From: CAIKZY01 sp044374195
GTDB taxonomy: Bacteria; Actinomycetota; Actinomycetes; S36-B12
Assembly (NCBI GenBank): GCA_044374195.1
Contig: JBILOY010000006.1
Location: 1-64,000 of the forward strand
DNA: 64,000 bases
Reading direction: 5' to 3'
Below are positions 9,625 through 17,538 of the stretch, in pieces (position 1 is the first letter of the stretch; each line of letters opens with the position of its first letter). The translations under genes were made by a program, and so were the position numbers. The notes below the pieces were generated by a model that saw only the letters and a list, made by a program, of their open reading frames with translations, had not been told where the DNA came from and searched no databases.

Positions 9625-10745
9625 CCAGCATTGATCTCATCCGGCTGCATCGAATGGCGCTGCCGCTCATCAAGCCCTTCCGTACCTCGATGGCAATCGA
9701 GACCCACCGCGATCTCTACCTCGTCGAGGCCGTGACTGACTCCGGCATCAGCGGCTGGGGCGAATGCGTCTCGATGGACTGGCCCGGGTACACGCACGAG
9801 TACACCGATGGCGCCTGGGACGTCACCCTCGAATTCCTGCTACCTCGACTGGCTGAGGTACGTCATGACCCGAATCCCGAGGCGGTGCGGCGCAAGCTCG
9901 AGGAGGTCAAGGGCAATGAGATGGCCCGCACCGCCGTCTCGACAGCAGTGCTCGATGCGTGGCTGCGTGAAGAGGGCCGCTCACTCGGTGAATTCCTTGG
10001 CGCGAACAAGTCAGCAGTCGATGCGGGAGTCTCGGTAGGCATTCCTGAGCACGAGACGATTGACGAATTACTCGAGGAAGTCTCGGGCTATGTCGATGCC
10101 GGCTACAAGCGCATCAAGTTGAAGATCCAGCCCGGCTGGGATCTGGAGCCGATCCGCGCCGTTCATGCCGCCTGGCCGAATATGCCTCTGCAAGTGGATG
10201 CGAACCAGGCCTATGAGCGCAGCGATGTTCGTCACCTCCAGTCATTTGACGAGTTCGGAATGCTGCTCATTGAGCAGCCACTGCCGGAGTACGACTGGGT
10301 CGGTCACGTCGAGATCGCCGCAGCATGCGATACCCCGATCTGCCTTGACGAGTCGATCCTGTCGCTGGGGCACACCGAGGCGGCGCTGGACTTCAAGGCC
10401 GCAGACATCATCAACATCAAGCCCGCCCGAGTGGGTGGCCTACTCGAGTCTGTCGATATTCACGACATGTGCGTCTCGCGCAGCATTCCGGTCTGGTGCG
10501 GCGGCATGCTCGAGACCGGTATTGGCCGCGCGGCGAACGTGGCGCTTGCCGCGATGCCTGGCTTCATCCTGCCGGGTGACACGTCTGCGTCGGCTCGATA
10601 CTTCGCGGTCGACATCACCGAACCATTCGTGCTCGAGAATGGCCAACTGCGTGTGCCCACCGGACCGGGCATCGGTGTGGATCCGATTCCGGCGTACCTG
10701 GAGGAACTCACCAGCGAAGTCGCCGAGATCGAGTTCGCGAACTGA
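9621..10745 (+). CDS. Enolase-superfamily enzyme: o-succinylbenzoate synthase / N-acylamino acid racemase type
   Basis: 374 residues. The muconate-lactonizing subgroup residues are in order: KRIKLKIQPG (catalytic Lys pair), LQVDANQAY (metal Asp), LIEQPLPEYDW (metal Glu), CLDESILS (metal Asp/Glu) and NIKPARVGG (second catalytic Lys), then CGGMLETGIGRA. These enzymes abstract an alpha proton with Mg2+. Members of this branch make o-succinylbenzoate for menaquinone, racemize N-acyl amino acids, or both. Coupling to a GNAT gene and absence of other men genes favours the racemase role, though MenC activity cannot be excluded. Confidence 0.85.
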   Translation: MTSIDLIRLHRMALPLIKPFRTSMAIETHRDLYLVEAVTDSGISGWGECVSMDWPGYTHEYTDGAWDVTLEFLLPRLAEVRHDPNPEAVRRKLEEVKGNEMARTAVSTAVLDAWLREEGRSLGEFLGANKSAVDAGVSVGIPEHETIDELLEEVSGYVDAGYKRIKLKIQPGWDLEPIRAVHAAWPNMPLQVDANQAYERSDVRHLQSFDEFGMLLIEQPLPEYDWVGHVEIAAACDTPICLDESILSLGHTEAALDFKAADIINIKPARVGGLLESVDIHDMCVSRSIPVWCGGMLETGIGRAANVALAAMPGFILPGDTSASARYFAVDITEPFVLENGQLRVPTGPGIGVDPIPAYLEELTSEVAEIEFAN

Positions 10746-10752
10746 CCCGCGC

Positions 10753-12741
10753 CTAGCTCTCGAGCGGAGCTACCCCGCTCACGCGTGCAATCGTGAAGGT
10801 GCGTACTTGCTCAGTGCGGTGATCGAAGGCCGTCATCGTGCCGCTGCCCAGACGAATCGGATCAACGATCTGGTCGGTATTCGTTCCGTCAGTATCGGCA
10901 TAACTGATCCACATGGGCGAGTTATCGCTGATCGCGACCTTGAGTGCGGCAATGATCGCGGCGCTGCTGCTGCGCGGGATTGCTCCTGCGCTTGCCGGCC
11001 CGGCGACCATGGCGCCGCGAGGCGCTGACTGTGACCGTTCGCTTGCGCGCAATGCCTTGAGTGCGGCGGTAATCAAGGTCTCGGGGTTACGGCGGCTGGC
11101 CACTGACTTGGTGGCCTTGGGAGTCGCGGTGCGGCGTTCATCTGAGCGGCGCACGACAACACTGCCATCGGGTGCTTCGGCAGCGGGGGCGAAGCCGTTA
11201 TCGCGCAGCGTGGCAATCACTTCGGAGGCGGGCGCCTGGCTGACGAGCACGGTGCTGGCAATTCGATGCAGCACGAGTGACTTCATGCGCCGATCGCCGA
11301 GCAGCGTGGCAAGAGTGCTCGGCTCATCGCAGCGGATGTATGACATTGCGGTGCCTACGCGTACGGCACCGTGACGACGAGCCGTGTCGTCGATGAGATA
11401 GACGAGCGCCTGCGGAAGCTTTGTAGCGGAAGCCGCAGTCAGCAACTCCTGGATTCCCTCGGAATCCCAGCCGATATCGAGCGCCCGGCGAATGGAATCC
11501 GGGGTAATGCGATACGCGGTGGCATGACCGCGTGATTCGATATCAGCGAGTACGCGGAGCTGTCGCGACAGCGATGCGGTGAGTGGCCCGGGCGCGATCA
11601 TGGTCATATCGCCCTGAAGCAGCACATGATCGATCTCAGCGGGGAGCCACGAGGTGATTGCTGCAACAGGATCACTGCTGCCCAGAAGGGCCCGACCTGC
11701 GGTGGTGAGTGAGCCTGCGGCGACGACTCCGAGCGCGGTGCCTTCGTTGATCGTTGCATCGAGTGCCTGGTCGCGTAGTGCACCCTGACGCCGTGGGTGT
11801 CGATCATCGAGCACGGCGCGAAGCGAGTTGATGTCGATCGACTTACCGACCGGAACCTCGGACATCAGTTCGAGCACGCTACGACGCACCAGCACGACGG
11901 CTCGGCGGTCGGCGTCTGCAGTGAGCAGGTTTGTTCGATCATCGGCGCGTGACGAGAGCCGCGGCATGGTGAGCCACGCCTGTGCCAGTGCAGACCATTG
12001 TTGTGCGCTGCTCAGTACGAGCCAGCGGTCATAGGCATCTGTGGGAACCCAGCACGGGTTCTCCTCTTGATCATCGGCAAGCAAGCCGGCGGCATGCGCG
12101 AGCTCGATCCACAGAGCGGACTGCGAGGCGTCGACACCGAGCATTCGAGTGATGGCCGCGAAGTCACGAATGCTCAGGCCGCCGGAGCGCAGCACCTGCG
12201 GCGGCTCGGTGGCCCAGGCATCGAGAACTTCGCGCACATGTGCCACGGTCTCCAGCGCGTTGAGCCCCGACTGTTCGTCGACGAATGTGGCGTCCTCCTC
12301 AGAGATGATGATCGGTTCCGGACGTGGCCAGGTCACTTCAGCGTCACCGACGAGATCGCGCACGGCGGAGATCGCGCGTACCGAATCGGCAGGCCCCCAG
12401 ATCAGGCCCAGTGTGCGAATCTCCGCGAGGCAGGCGGCGATCACCTGTTTATCGGAGATGCGCTCGGCCGCAGCCTTGGTCACGGCTGCTGAGGTAGCCG
12501 GGGCGTCAGCGGAGAGCCGGGCGACTAGGCCAAGTACGTACAAGTCGGGCGCCCCCAGCTGATCGAGACAGCGGGCGACCGAAGGGCCGGTGGTGGCCCG
12601 AGCGGCCAGGGAAGTGATGTCGGAGGCGACCGGTTGGAGGAGATCGGGGCGCCGGCGCAAGAGTTCGGCGAGATCTACGTCAGATCGGCCACGCAGATCA
12701 TCAGCCAGGCTGCGGGGAGGGGCAGCTTTGGCAGGGGTCAC
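10753..12741 (-). CDS. Helicase-associated domain protein with WYL-like C-terminus
   Basis: About 662 residues. I prefer GTG at 12741 because TAGGCT lies 7 bases upstream in the leaderless arrangement; a second GTG at 12762 is possible. The protein is the actinobacterial type carrying a helicase C-terminal/XPB-Ssl2 N-terminal-like domain with no ATPase motifs. Long helical stretches are followed by a WYL-like fold near the C-terminus (NSPMWISYADTDGTNTDQIV, then PIRLGSGTMTAFDH). It is divergently transcribed from the cold-shock gene and lies near XPB, a linkage common in actinomycetes. A DNA- or RNA-binding accessory role is inferred. Confidence 0.75.
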   Translation of the reverse strand: MTPAKAAPPRSLADDLRGRSDVDLAELLRRRPDLLQPVASDITSLAARATTGPSVARCLDQLGAPDLYVLGLVARLSADAPATSAAVTKAAAERISDKQVIAACLAEIRTLGLIWGPADSVRAISAVRDLVGDAEVTWPRPEPIIISEEDATFVDEQSGLNALETVAHVREVLDAWATEPPQVLRSGGLSIRDFAAITRMLGVDASQSALWIELAHAAGLLADDQEENPCWVPTDAYDRWLVLSSAQQWSALAQAWLTMPRLSSRADDRTNLLTADADRRAVVLVRRSVLELMSEVPVGKSIDINSLRAVLDDRHPRRQGALRDQALDATINEGTALGVVAAGSLTTAGRALLGSSDPVAAITSWLPAEIDHVLLQGDMTMIAPGPLTASLSRQLRVLADIESRGHATAYRITPDSIRRALDIGWDSEGIQELLTAASATKLPQALVYLIDDTARRHGAVRVGTAMSYIRCDEPSTLATLLGDRRMKSLVLHRIASTVLVSQAPASEVIATLRDNGFAPAAEAPDGSVVVRRSDERRTATPKATKSVASRRNPETLITAALKALRASERSQSAPRGAMVAGPASAGAIPRSSSAAIIAALKVAISDNSPMWISYADTDGTNTDQIVDPIRLGSGTMTAFDHRTEQVRTFTIARVSGVAPLES

Positions 12742-12748
12742 CCGAACA

Positions 12749-12754
12749 AGCCTA
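12749..12754 (-). promoter_or_regulatory. -10 of leaderless helicase-associated gene
   Basis: On the minus strand TAGGCT ends seven bases before GTG 12741. It lies back to back with the cold-shock gene -10, only 16 bases between the two hexamers. Confidence 0.5.
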
Positions 12755-12770
12755 TGCGCCACGAGCCCAG

Positions 12771-12776
12771 TACCCT
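12771..12776 (+). promoter_or_regulatory. -10 of leaderless cold-shock gene
   Basis: TACCCT ends seven bases before ATG 12784. The intervening bases TCTACGC contain no Shine-Dalgarno, which supports a leaderless transcript. Confidence 0.55.
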
Positions 12777-12783
12777 TCTACGC

Positions 12784-13167
12784 ATGCCTACGGGAACAGT
12801 GAAGTGGTACGACGCCGACAAGGGATTCGGCTTCGTGACGTCCGATGAGGGCGAGGACGTCTTCGTCCACGTCTCGACCCTGCCCGCAGGCGTGCCCGCG
12901 CTCAAGCCCGGCACCAAGATCGAATTCGGTGTTGTCGACGGACGCCGCGGCAAGCAGGCTCTCTCAGTCACCGTGCTCAGCGCACCCGCATCGGTGGTCA
13001 AGGGCTCGCGTAAGCCTGCCGGCGATCTTGCGGGCCAGATCGAAGACCTGATCAAGGTTCTCGATTCAGTCTCCGGTGACCTCCAGCGCGGCAAATACCC
13101 CGTAGATGCGAAGTCGCAGAAGATCGCTGCGGTGCTGCGCGCGGTCGCAAACGACCTCGACGTCTAA
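12784..13167 (+). CDS. Cold-shock domain protein with C-terminal helical extension
   Basis: 127 residues. Residues 1-66 are a cold-shock domain with RNP1 KGFGFVTSD and RNP2 DVFVHVS, preceded by the typical GTVKWYDADK. A C-terminal extension of about 60 residues is predicted helical (LAGQIEDLIKVLDSVSGDL), which classical 67-residue Csp proteins lack. Binds single-stranded nucleic acid as an RNA chaperone. The stop is interleaved with that of the convergent GDT1-type gene. Confidence 0.93.
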   Translation: MPTGTVKWYDADKGFGFVTSDEGEDVFVHVSTLPAGVPALKPGTKIEFGVVDGRRGKQALSVTVLSAPASVVKGSRKPAGDLAGQIEDLIKVLDSVSGDLQRGKYPVDAKSQKIAAVLRAVANDLDV

Positions 13168-13793
13168 GCGTTAACAAACTCGACGATCGTCCAGACGCAC
13201 AAGGCTGCCAGAACAACGCCTGACACCAGGCGAATTCGCCACAGCGGTATGCGCGTCTGCAACCAGCGTCCGAGGATCACGGCAATGGCCGCAACGGTGA
13301 TGACAGCACCCCACGAACCGAGAAAGACCGAGACCGGCGAGCCGGTTCGCGCGGCGAGACCCGCGGTGAACAACTGAGACAGGTCGCCCCACTCAGCAGC
13401 GAAGATCACCAGGAAGCTGGTGAGAAAGGCGCGCTTCGGAGAGTTCGACTCCTGCTGTCGCACCTTCGCGAGGACTTCGTCCTCCTCTTCACGTTCGGTG
13501 GCCTTCTCGCTGGCTCGGGAGCTGAGGCCGCCCTTGATGAGCAGCACTGAGCCCACACCGAACAGCAGCGCTGTGATGGCCATGACCGGCCGTTGAGGCA
13601 ACAGTGCGAGCACGCCGCCGACCGTGACGGCGATGAGCATCTGAACGCCGAAAGCCGCGCACACCCCGAGCCAGACTGGCAGGTGCTTGTAACGGGTGGC
13701 TAGCACGAGGGTTGCAATGAGCGTCTTGTCGGGCAATTCGGCGGGGAAGATGAGGATGAAGGTGCCGGCGATGATTGCGAGGTCCAGGCCCAT
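13164..13793 (-). CDS. TMEM165/GDT1 family cation exporter
   Basis: 209 residues, ATG at 13793. Two homologous hydrophobic halves, each with three membrane segments, are separated by an acidic cytoplasmic loop rich in Glu and Lys (SEKATEREEEDEV). The diagnostic E-x-G-D-K/R-S/T motif appears as FPAELPDKTLIA in the first half (Pro for Gly) and FAAEWGDLSQL in the second. The family exports Mn2+ or exchanges Ca2+/Mn2+ for protons at the cell membrane. No manganese riboswitch is visible upstream. Confidence 0.9.
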   Translation of the reverse strand: MGLDLAIIAGTFILIFPAELPDKTLIATLVLATRYKHLPVWLGVCAAFGVQMLIAVTVGGVLALLPQRPVMAITALLFGVGSVLLIKGGLSSRASEKATEREEEDEVLAKVRQQESNSPKRAFLTSFLVIFAAEWGDLSQLFTAGLAARTGSPVSVFLGSWGAVITVAAIAVILGRWLQTRIPLWRIRLVSGVVLAALCVWTIVEFVNA

Positions 13794-13840
13794 AACGCGT
13801 TCGAGACTACCCACTGAAGCGGTCTCATTCCGTGCTGGGA

Positions 13841-13846
13841 GACAAT
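13841..13846 (+). promoter_or_regulatory. Candidate -10 of DUF3027 gene
   Basis: GACAAT ends six bases before GTG 13853, again a leaderless geometry. A GGGAG at 13837-13841 could instead serve as ribosome-binding site. Confidence 0.35.
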
Positions 13847-13852
13847 GGTGAC

Positions 13853-14797
13853 GTGAACACCGCCCCTGACCTGACCGACGGCCTGCTGACGGCTGCCGTC
13901 GACCTGGCTCGTGACGCTGCGAACGTCGAGGCCGGCGGCGACTGGGTGGGCGATCACCTTGAGGTTGCCATGGAAGGCGAGCGCCTGGCCACCCATCTGT
14001 TTGCCTGCACAAACCCTGGCTATCGCGGCTGGCGCTGGGCCGTCACGGTCACTCGTGCCGATGGCTTCGACGAGGTCACCATCACCGATGCCGTGTTGCT
14101 GCCCGGCGCTGAGTCTTTGATCGCGCCGGCCTGGGTGCCGTGGGCCGAGCGCGTGCGCCCGGGTGATCTCGGGCCTGGTGATGTGCTGCCGACCGCCGCG
14201 AATGATCTGCGCCTTGTTCCCGGCTTCACCGATGAAGATTCCCTCGAAGGTCTGTCGTCACTTGCCCCGCTGTCGCCGGGCATGTGGGAGCTCGGCCTCG
14301 GTCGCGCACGAGTTCTTTCAGTTCTCGGACGCGACGAGGCGACTGAGCGCTGGGAGGAAGGTGACTTCGGTGCGGAGTCCCCGATGGCCAAGGCTGCCGG
14401 CCAGCCGTGCGGCACCTGCGGCTTCCTGATCGTTCTCGGCGGCGCACTCGGTCAGGCCTTTGGTGTCTGCGCCAATGCGTTTGCTCCGGCCGACGGTCGC
14501 GTTGTCGCGCTCAACTACGGATGCGGTGCGCACTCTGAGGTCGAGAGTGGCGAGAGCGAGAACATTGCAGTCGTTGTCACCGATGAGGAGAGTTGGGATC
14601 ACGTTGATCTCTCCGAGGTCGACGATCTTCCCGAGCCGGTTGCAGTTGATGACATCTCGAACGATGCCGACCTTGACGCCGATAGTCAGACCAATGACGT
14701 CGCTGACAACGAATCAGCATCGGACGAAGTCGTCGTCGAGGTCGTGGCTGAGGAGAACTTAGTCGCTGAAGACCTCGATAACCCCGACGAGGCCTGA
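13853..14797 (+). CDS. DUF3027 family protein
   Basis: 314 residues from GTG 13853 (an in-frame GTG at 13832 is the alternative). Conserved actinobacterial family of unknown function, usually near cold-shock and DUF2530 genes as here. Visible features are LFACTNPGYRGWRWAVTVTR near the N-terminus, PAWVPWAERVRPGDLGPGD, and a cysteine-containing stretch GQPCGTCGFLIVLGG followed by FGVCANAFAPADG and NYGCGAHSE, which could bind a metal. The last 80 residues are a very acidic, probably disordered tail. Confidence 0.85.
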   Translation: MNTAPDLTDGLLTAAVDLARDAANVEAGGDWVGDHLEVAMEGERLATHLFACTNPGYRGWRWAVTVTRADGFDEVTITDAVLLPGAESLIAPAWVPWAERVRPGDLGPGDVLPTAANDLRLVPGFTDEDSLEGLSSLAPLSPGMWELGLGRARVLSVLGRDEATERWEEGDFGAESPMAKAAGQPCGTCGFLIVLGGALGQAFGVCANAFAPADGRVVALNYGCGAHSEVESGESENIAVVVTDEESWDHVDLSEVDDLPEPVAVDDISNDADLDADSQTNDVADNESASDEVVVEVVAEENLVAEDLDNPDEA

Positions 14798-14809
14798 GCG
14801 CCTTTCGCG

Positions 14810-15064
14810 CTAGCGCGCAGCGCCACCCTCGCGGCGGCGTCGATACAGCACGTAGGCGATTCCGCCCAGCCCGCTTATTACCCCGATCGCACATGCCCCG
14901 AACCACCAGGTGGTGTCGGCGTCGCTGAGTGAATCGCGGAGGAACAGCAGAAGGACACCAGCGCACAACCAAGCAACCGTGCCGAAAAAAATCGGCACAA
15001 GTGCATCACCAGTCACAAGGGACCCAGACACCTTGCCATTCGCGGGAGTTGACGGACTACGCAT
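14810..15064 (-). CDS. DUF2530 small membrane protein
   Basis: 84 residues from ATG 15064. Two membrane segments (VPIFFGTVAWLCAGVLLLFL and WWFGACAIGVISGLGGIAYV) are separated by a short acidic loop DSLSDADTTW, ending in a basic RRRREGG tail. The family is actinobacterial, of unknown function, and commonly sits beside an NCS2 permease as here. Confidence 0.8.
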   Translation of the reverse strand: MRSPSTPANGKVSGSLVTGDALVPIFFGTVAWLCAGVLLLFLRDSLSDADTTWWFGACAIGVISGLGGIAYVLYRRRREGGAAR

Positions 15065-15071
15065 GCTGCTT

Positions 15072-15077
15072 ACGCTA
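15072..15077 (-). promoter_or_regulatory. -10 of leaderless DUF2530 gene
   Basis: Minus-strand TAGCGT ends seven bases before ATG 15064, with no Shine-Dalgarno between. Confidence 0.5.
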
Positions 15078-15125
15078 CCTTCGCGCCATGTGGCGCCCCC
15101 CGCGCCCACACCTTGAGGAGGGTGA

Positions 15126-16592
15126 ATGTCTGTCACAACCGAGAACGCCAGCGGAGTAGACCGTTGGTTCAGTATGTCGGCCCGAGGGTCGAACTACACC
15201 CGCGAAATCCGTGGTGGCGTTGTCACCTTCTTCACGATGGCCTACATCGTGGTGCTCAACCCGCTCATCATCGGCACCGCAAAGGACATGAACGGCAACT
15301 TTGTCGGCGGCGGAACTGATGTCGTCAAGGCCATCACCATGGTGGCCGCAGCCACGGCCCTGGTCGCCGGACTCCTCTCCATCATCATGGGCATCGTCGG
15401 TCGTTTCCCGGTGGCGCTCGCTGCCGGCCTAGGCCTCAACGGCTTCGTCGCTTTCACCCTTGCACCGCAGATGACCTGGGCAGACGCCATGGGCCTGGTG
15501 GTCATCGAAGGCATCATCATGCTGCTTCTGGTCCTGACAGGCTTCCGCTCTGCGGTATTCAAGGCGGTTCCTGAACAGTTGAAGTACGCCATCGGCGTCG
15601 GCATCGGTCTGTTCATCACCATCATCGGCCTGGTCGATGCTGGCGTCGTGCGCTCGGGTGTGCCGCTGATCAGCTTCGGCGTCTTCGGCGAGCTCAAGGG
15701 CTGGCCGATGTTCACCTTCGTGTTCGGCCTGCTTCTGACCATCGTCCTGGTCGTGCGCAAGGTCAAGGGCGCGATCCTGATCGGCCTGGTGGGCACCACG
15801 ATCCTCGCGATCATCATCGAGGCCGTTGCTGGCGTTGGACCGAAGACCGGCGCCGACGGCGCGGTAGCGAACCTGGTCGGTTGGGGCCTCAATGTCCCGA
15901 AGGTGCCCGACGCCATCGTGGCCACTCCTGATCTCGGCCTGCTCGGCCAGTTCAACCTGTTCGGCTCGTTCCAGATCGTCGGCGTTATCGCAGCCATCAT
16001 CGCGATCTTCGCGCTGCTGCTCTCGGACTTCTTCGACACCATGGGCACGGTCTTCGGACTGTCCACCGAAGCCGACCTTCTCGACAAGGACGGCGAGGTC
16101 CCCCACCTGCAGAGCATCCTGATCGTCGACTCCATCGCAGCCGCGGCAGGTGGTGCAGCATCGACGTCGAGCAACACCGCCTATATCGAATCTGCCTCGG
16201 GTATCGGTGACGGTGCGCGCACCGGCATCGCGTCGGTCGTAACGGGCGTTCTCTTCCTAGTGGCGATGTTCTTCACGCCTCTGGTGCAGATCGTTCCTTA
16301 CGAGGCAGCTGCTCCGGCACTGGTCGTGGTCGGCTTCTTGATGATGACCCAGATTCGCCATATCGACTTCACCAACCTGGAGATCGGTATCCCGGCGTTC
16401 CTCATCATCGTCTTGATGCCATTCACCTACTCAATCACCATCGGTATCGGAGCAGGTTTCATCGCCTGGGTCGTTATCAAGATCTTCCTGGGCAAGGCCC
16501 GTGAGATCAACTGGCTGATGTGGGTCATTGCGATTGCGTTTGTGCTGTACTTCGCAGTCGATCCGATCCGGCAGGGTCTGGGTGTCTCCTAG
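15126..16592 (+). CDS. NCS2-family purine/pyrimidine permease
   Basis: 488 residues with 12-14 membrane segments. Start supported by GAGGAGGGTGA just upstream. The N-terminal TREIRGGVVTFFTMAYIVVLNPLII and later GLGLNGFVAFTL are characteristic of the AzgA-like guanine/hypoxanthine/adenine branch of NCS2. The SDFFDTMGTVFGL segment and STSSNTAYIESASGIGDGARTG form the substrate-site region. Imports purine bases with protons. No PRPP riboswitch or PurR-like site seen. Confidence 0.92.
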   Translation: MSVTTENASGVDRWFSMSARGSNYTREIRGGVVTFFTMAYIVVLNPLIIGTAKDMNGNFVGGGTDVVKAITMVAAATALVAGLLSIIMGIVGRFPVALAAGLGLNGFVAFTLAPQMTWADAMGLVVIEGIIMLLLVLTGFRSAVFKAVPEQLKYAIGVGIGLFITIIGLVDAGVVRSGVPLISFGVFGELKGWPMFTFVFGLLLTIVLVVRKVKGAILIGLVGTTILAIIIEAVAGVGPKTGADGAVANLVGWGLNVPKVPDAIVATPDLGLLGQFNLFGSFQIVGVIAAIIAIFALLLSDFFDTMGTVFGLSTEADLLDKDGEVPHLQSILIVDSIAAAAGGAASTSSNTAYIESASGIGDGARTGIASVVTGVLFLVAMFFTPLVQIVPYEAAAPALVVVGFLMMTQIRHIDFTNLEIGIPAFLIIVLMPFTYSITIGIGAGFIAWVVIKIFLGKAREINWLMWVIAIAFVLYFAVDPIRQGLGVS

Positions 16593-16597
16593 TCATC

Positions 16598-16603
16598 TAG
16601 GCT
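16598..16603 (+). promoter_or_regulatory. -10 of leaderless microprotein gene
   Basis: TAGGCT ends six bases (GACCCC) before ATG 16610, just after the NCS2 stop. This is one of the clearest leaderless signals in the window. Confidence 0.5.
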
Positions 16604-16609
16604 GACCCC

Positions 16610-16696
16610 ATGAGTCCGCGCGCCCGTCGCTTCGTCACGCTTGCAGTGCTTTTTGCCGTCGTGGCGGCGGTGGCGTTACCCGTGCTGATTCGCTGA
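16610..16696 (+). CDS. 28-residue hydrophobic microprotein
   Basis: ATG at 16610 opens a 28-codon frame: basic start MSPRARRF followed by one membrane helix VTLAVLFAVVAAVALPVLI and a terminal Arg. It has its own TAGGCT hexamer in leaderless position, and the stop lies only five bases before the TTG of the next gene. No family recognised. It could be a real single-pass membrane peptide or a leader cistron for the downstream secreted protein. Confidence 0.45.
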   Translation: MSPRARRFVTLAVLFAVVAAVALPVLIR

Positions 16697-16701
16697 ACAG
16701 A

Positions 16702-17538
16702 TTGCTGACTAGGGCCGCACTCCTTCTAGGGAGTGCGGCCCTAGTCGTGTCCGCAGCCCCGGTCAGTGCAGCGGCCGAGAATGTGGTCTGCCGCTTTACC
16801 GACAAGCGCTTTACCGAGATCAGCGGCCTGACCACCTCCCTGCTCCATCCGGGAGTGCTGTACCTGCATAACGACTCCGGTGATGGCCCGTACATCTACG
16901 CAGTGGACTCGTCGTCCTGCACAACTCTTGCGACCTTGACCGTTCGGGGAATCGATCCCCGCGACGTCGAGGCGATCTCCATTGGGCGCGATGCCCAAGG
17001 ACGCCCGGTGATCTGGTTCGCCGACATCGGTGACAACCTCGACTCCTGGCCAGATGTCAGGCTCCATCAGATTCGCGAGCCGAAGCGACTTCGAGACAAG
17101 ACTGTCTCTGCCACGACCTTCCGGTTCACCTATGGCGATATGCCGCACAACGCCGAAGCGCTGCTTGCGAACCCCGCGAGACCAGAGCTCTGGATCGTGA
17201 CCAAACAATTGGCGCACGGCTCGCTCTACAGGCTTCCGGTCCCTCCTCGAGCCGGCGTCGTGAACATCGCGCGCAAAATCCGGCAGGAGGGTGGGCTCGT
17301 GACTGACGGCGCAGTATCGACTGACGGCCGTCGCTACGTGCTTCGCGATTATGACGATGCCTACGTGTATGCCGGGCTTCCGCCCGGGCGTCTCATTGCG
17401 ACGGTGCCGCTGCCCTTCCAACTGCAGGGCGAGGCAATCACCTGGTCGCCCGATGGTCGTTCACTGCTCATCGCGAGCGAGAGAGATAAGCGGCTGCTGC
17501 GCGTGACGTTGCCGATCAGCGCGCTGGCCGTGAGCTAG
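16702..17538 (+). CDS. Secreted beta-propeller-like protein
   Basis: 278 residues if TTG 16702 is the start. That start yields a good signal peptide (MLTRAALLLGSAALVVSAAP, cleavage near SAAAE) and follows the microprotein stop by five bases. The mature part has repeated strand motifs such as HPGVLYLHNDSGDGPYIYAV, GRPVIWFADIGDNLDSW and ITWSPDGRSLLIASERDKRL, typical of propeller proteins. Enzymatic function unknown. The signal-peptide codons coincide with a perfect 17-bp inverted repeat. An alternative start at GTG 16748 would remove the signal peptide. Confidence 0.7.
   Translation: MLTRAALLLGSAALVVSAAPVSAAAENVVCRFTDKRFTEISGLTTSLLHPGVLYLHNDSGDGPYIYAVDSSSCTTLATLTVRGIDPRDVEAISIGRDAQGRPVIWFADIGDNLDSWPDVRLHQIREPKRLRDKTVSATTFRFTYGDMPHNAEALLANPARPELWIVTKQLAHGSLYRLPVPPRAGVVNIARKIRQEGGLVTDGAVSTDGRRYVLRDYDDAYVYAGLPPGRLIATVPLPFQLQGEAITWSPDGRSLLIASERDKRLLRVTLPISALAVS
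16707..16746 (+). terminator. Perfect 17-bp hairpin overlapping a signal-peptide coding region
   Basis: GACTAGGGCCGCACTCC (16707-16723) and its exact reverse complement (16730-16746) flank the loop TTCTAG. It resembles an intrinsic terminator for the NCS2/microprotein transcript but has no T run, and it lies within codons 2-15 of the next gene. An attenuator or translation-modulating hairpin is equally possible. Confidence 0.6.

Noticed and set aside
15242..16177. 311-codon open frame on the minus strand opposite the NCS2 permease
   Set aside because: Its sequence is low-complexity and mirrors the permease codons; no start signal.
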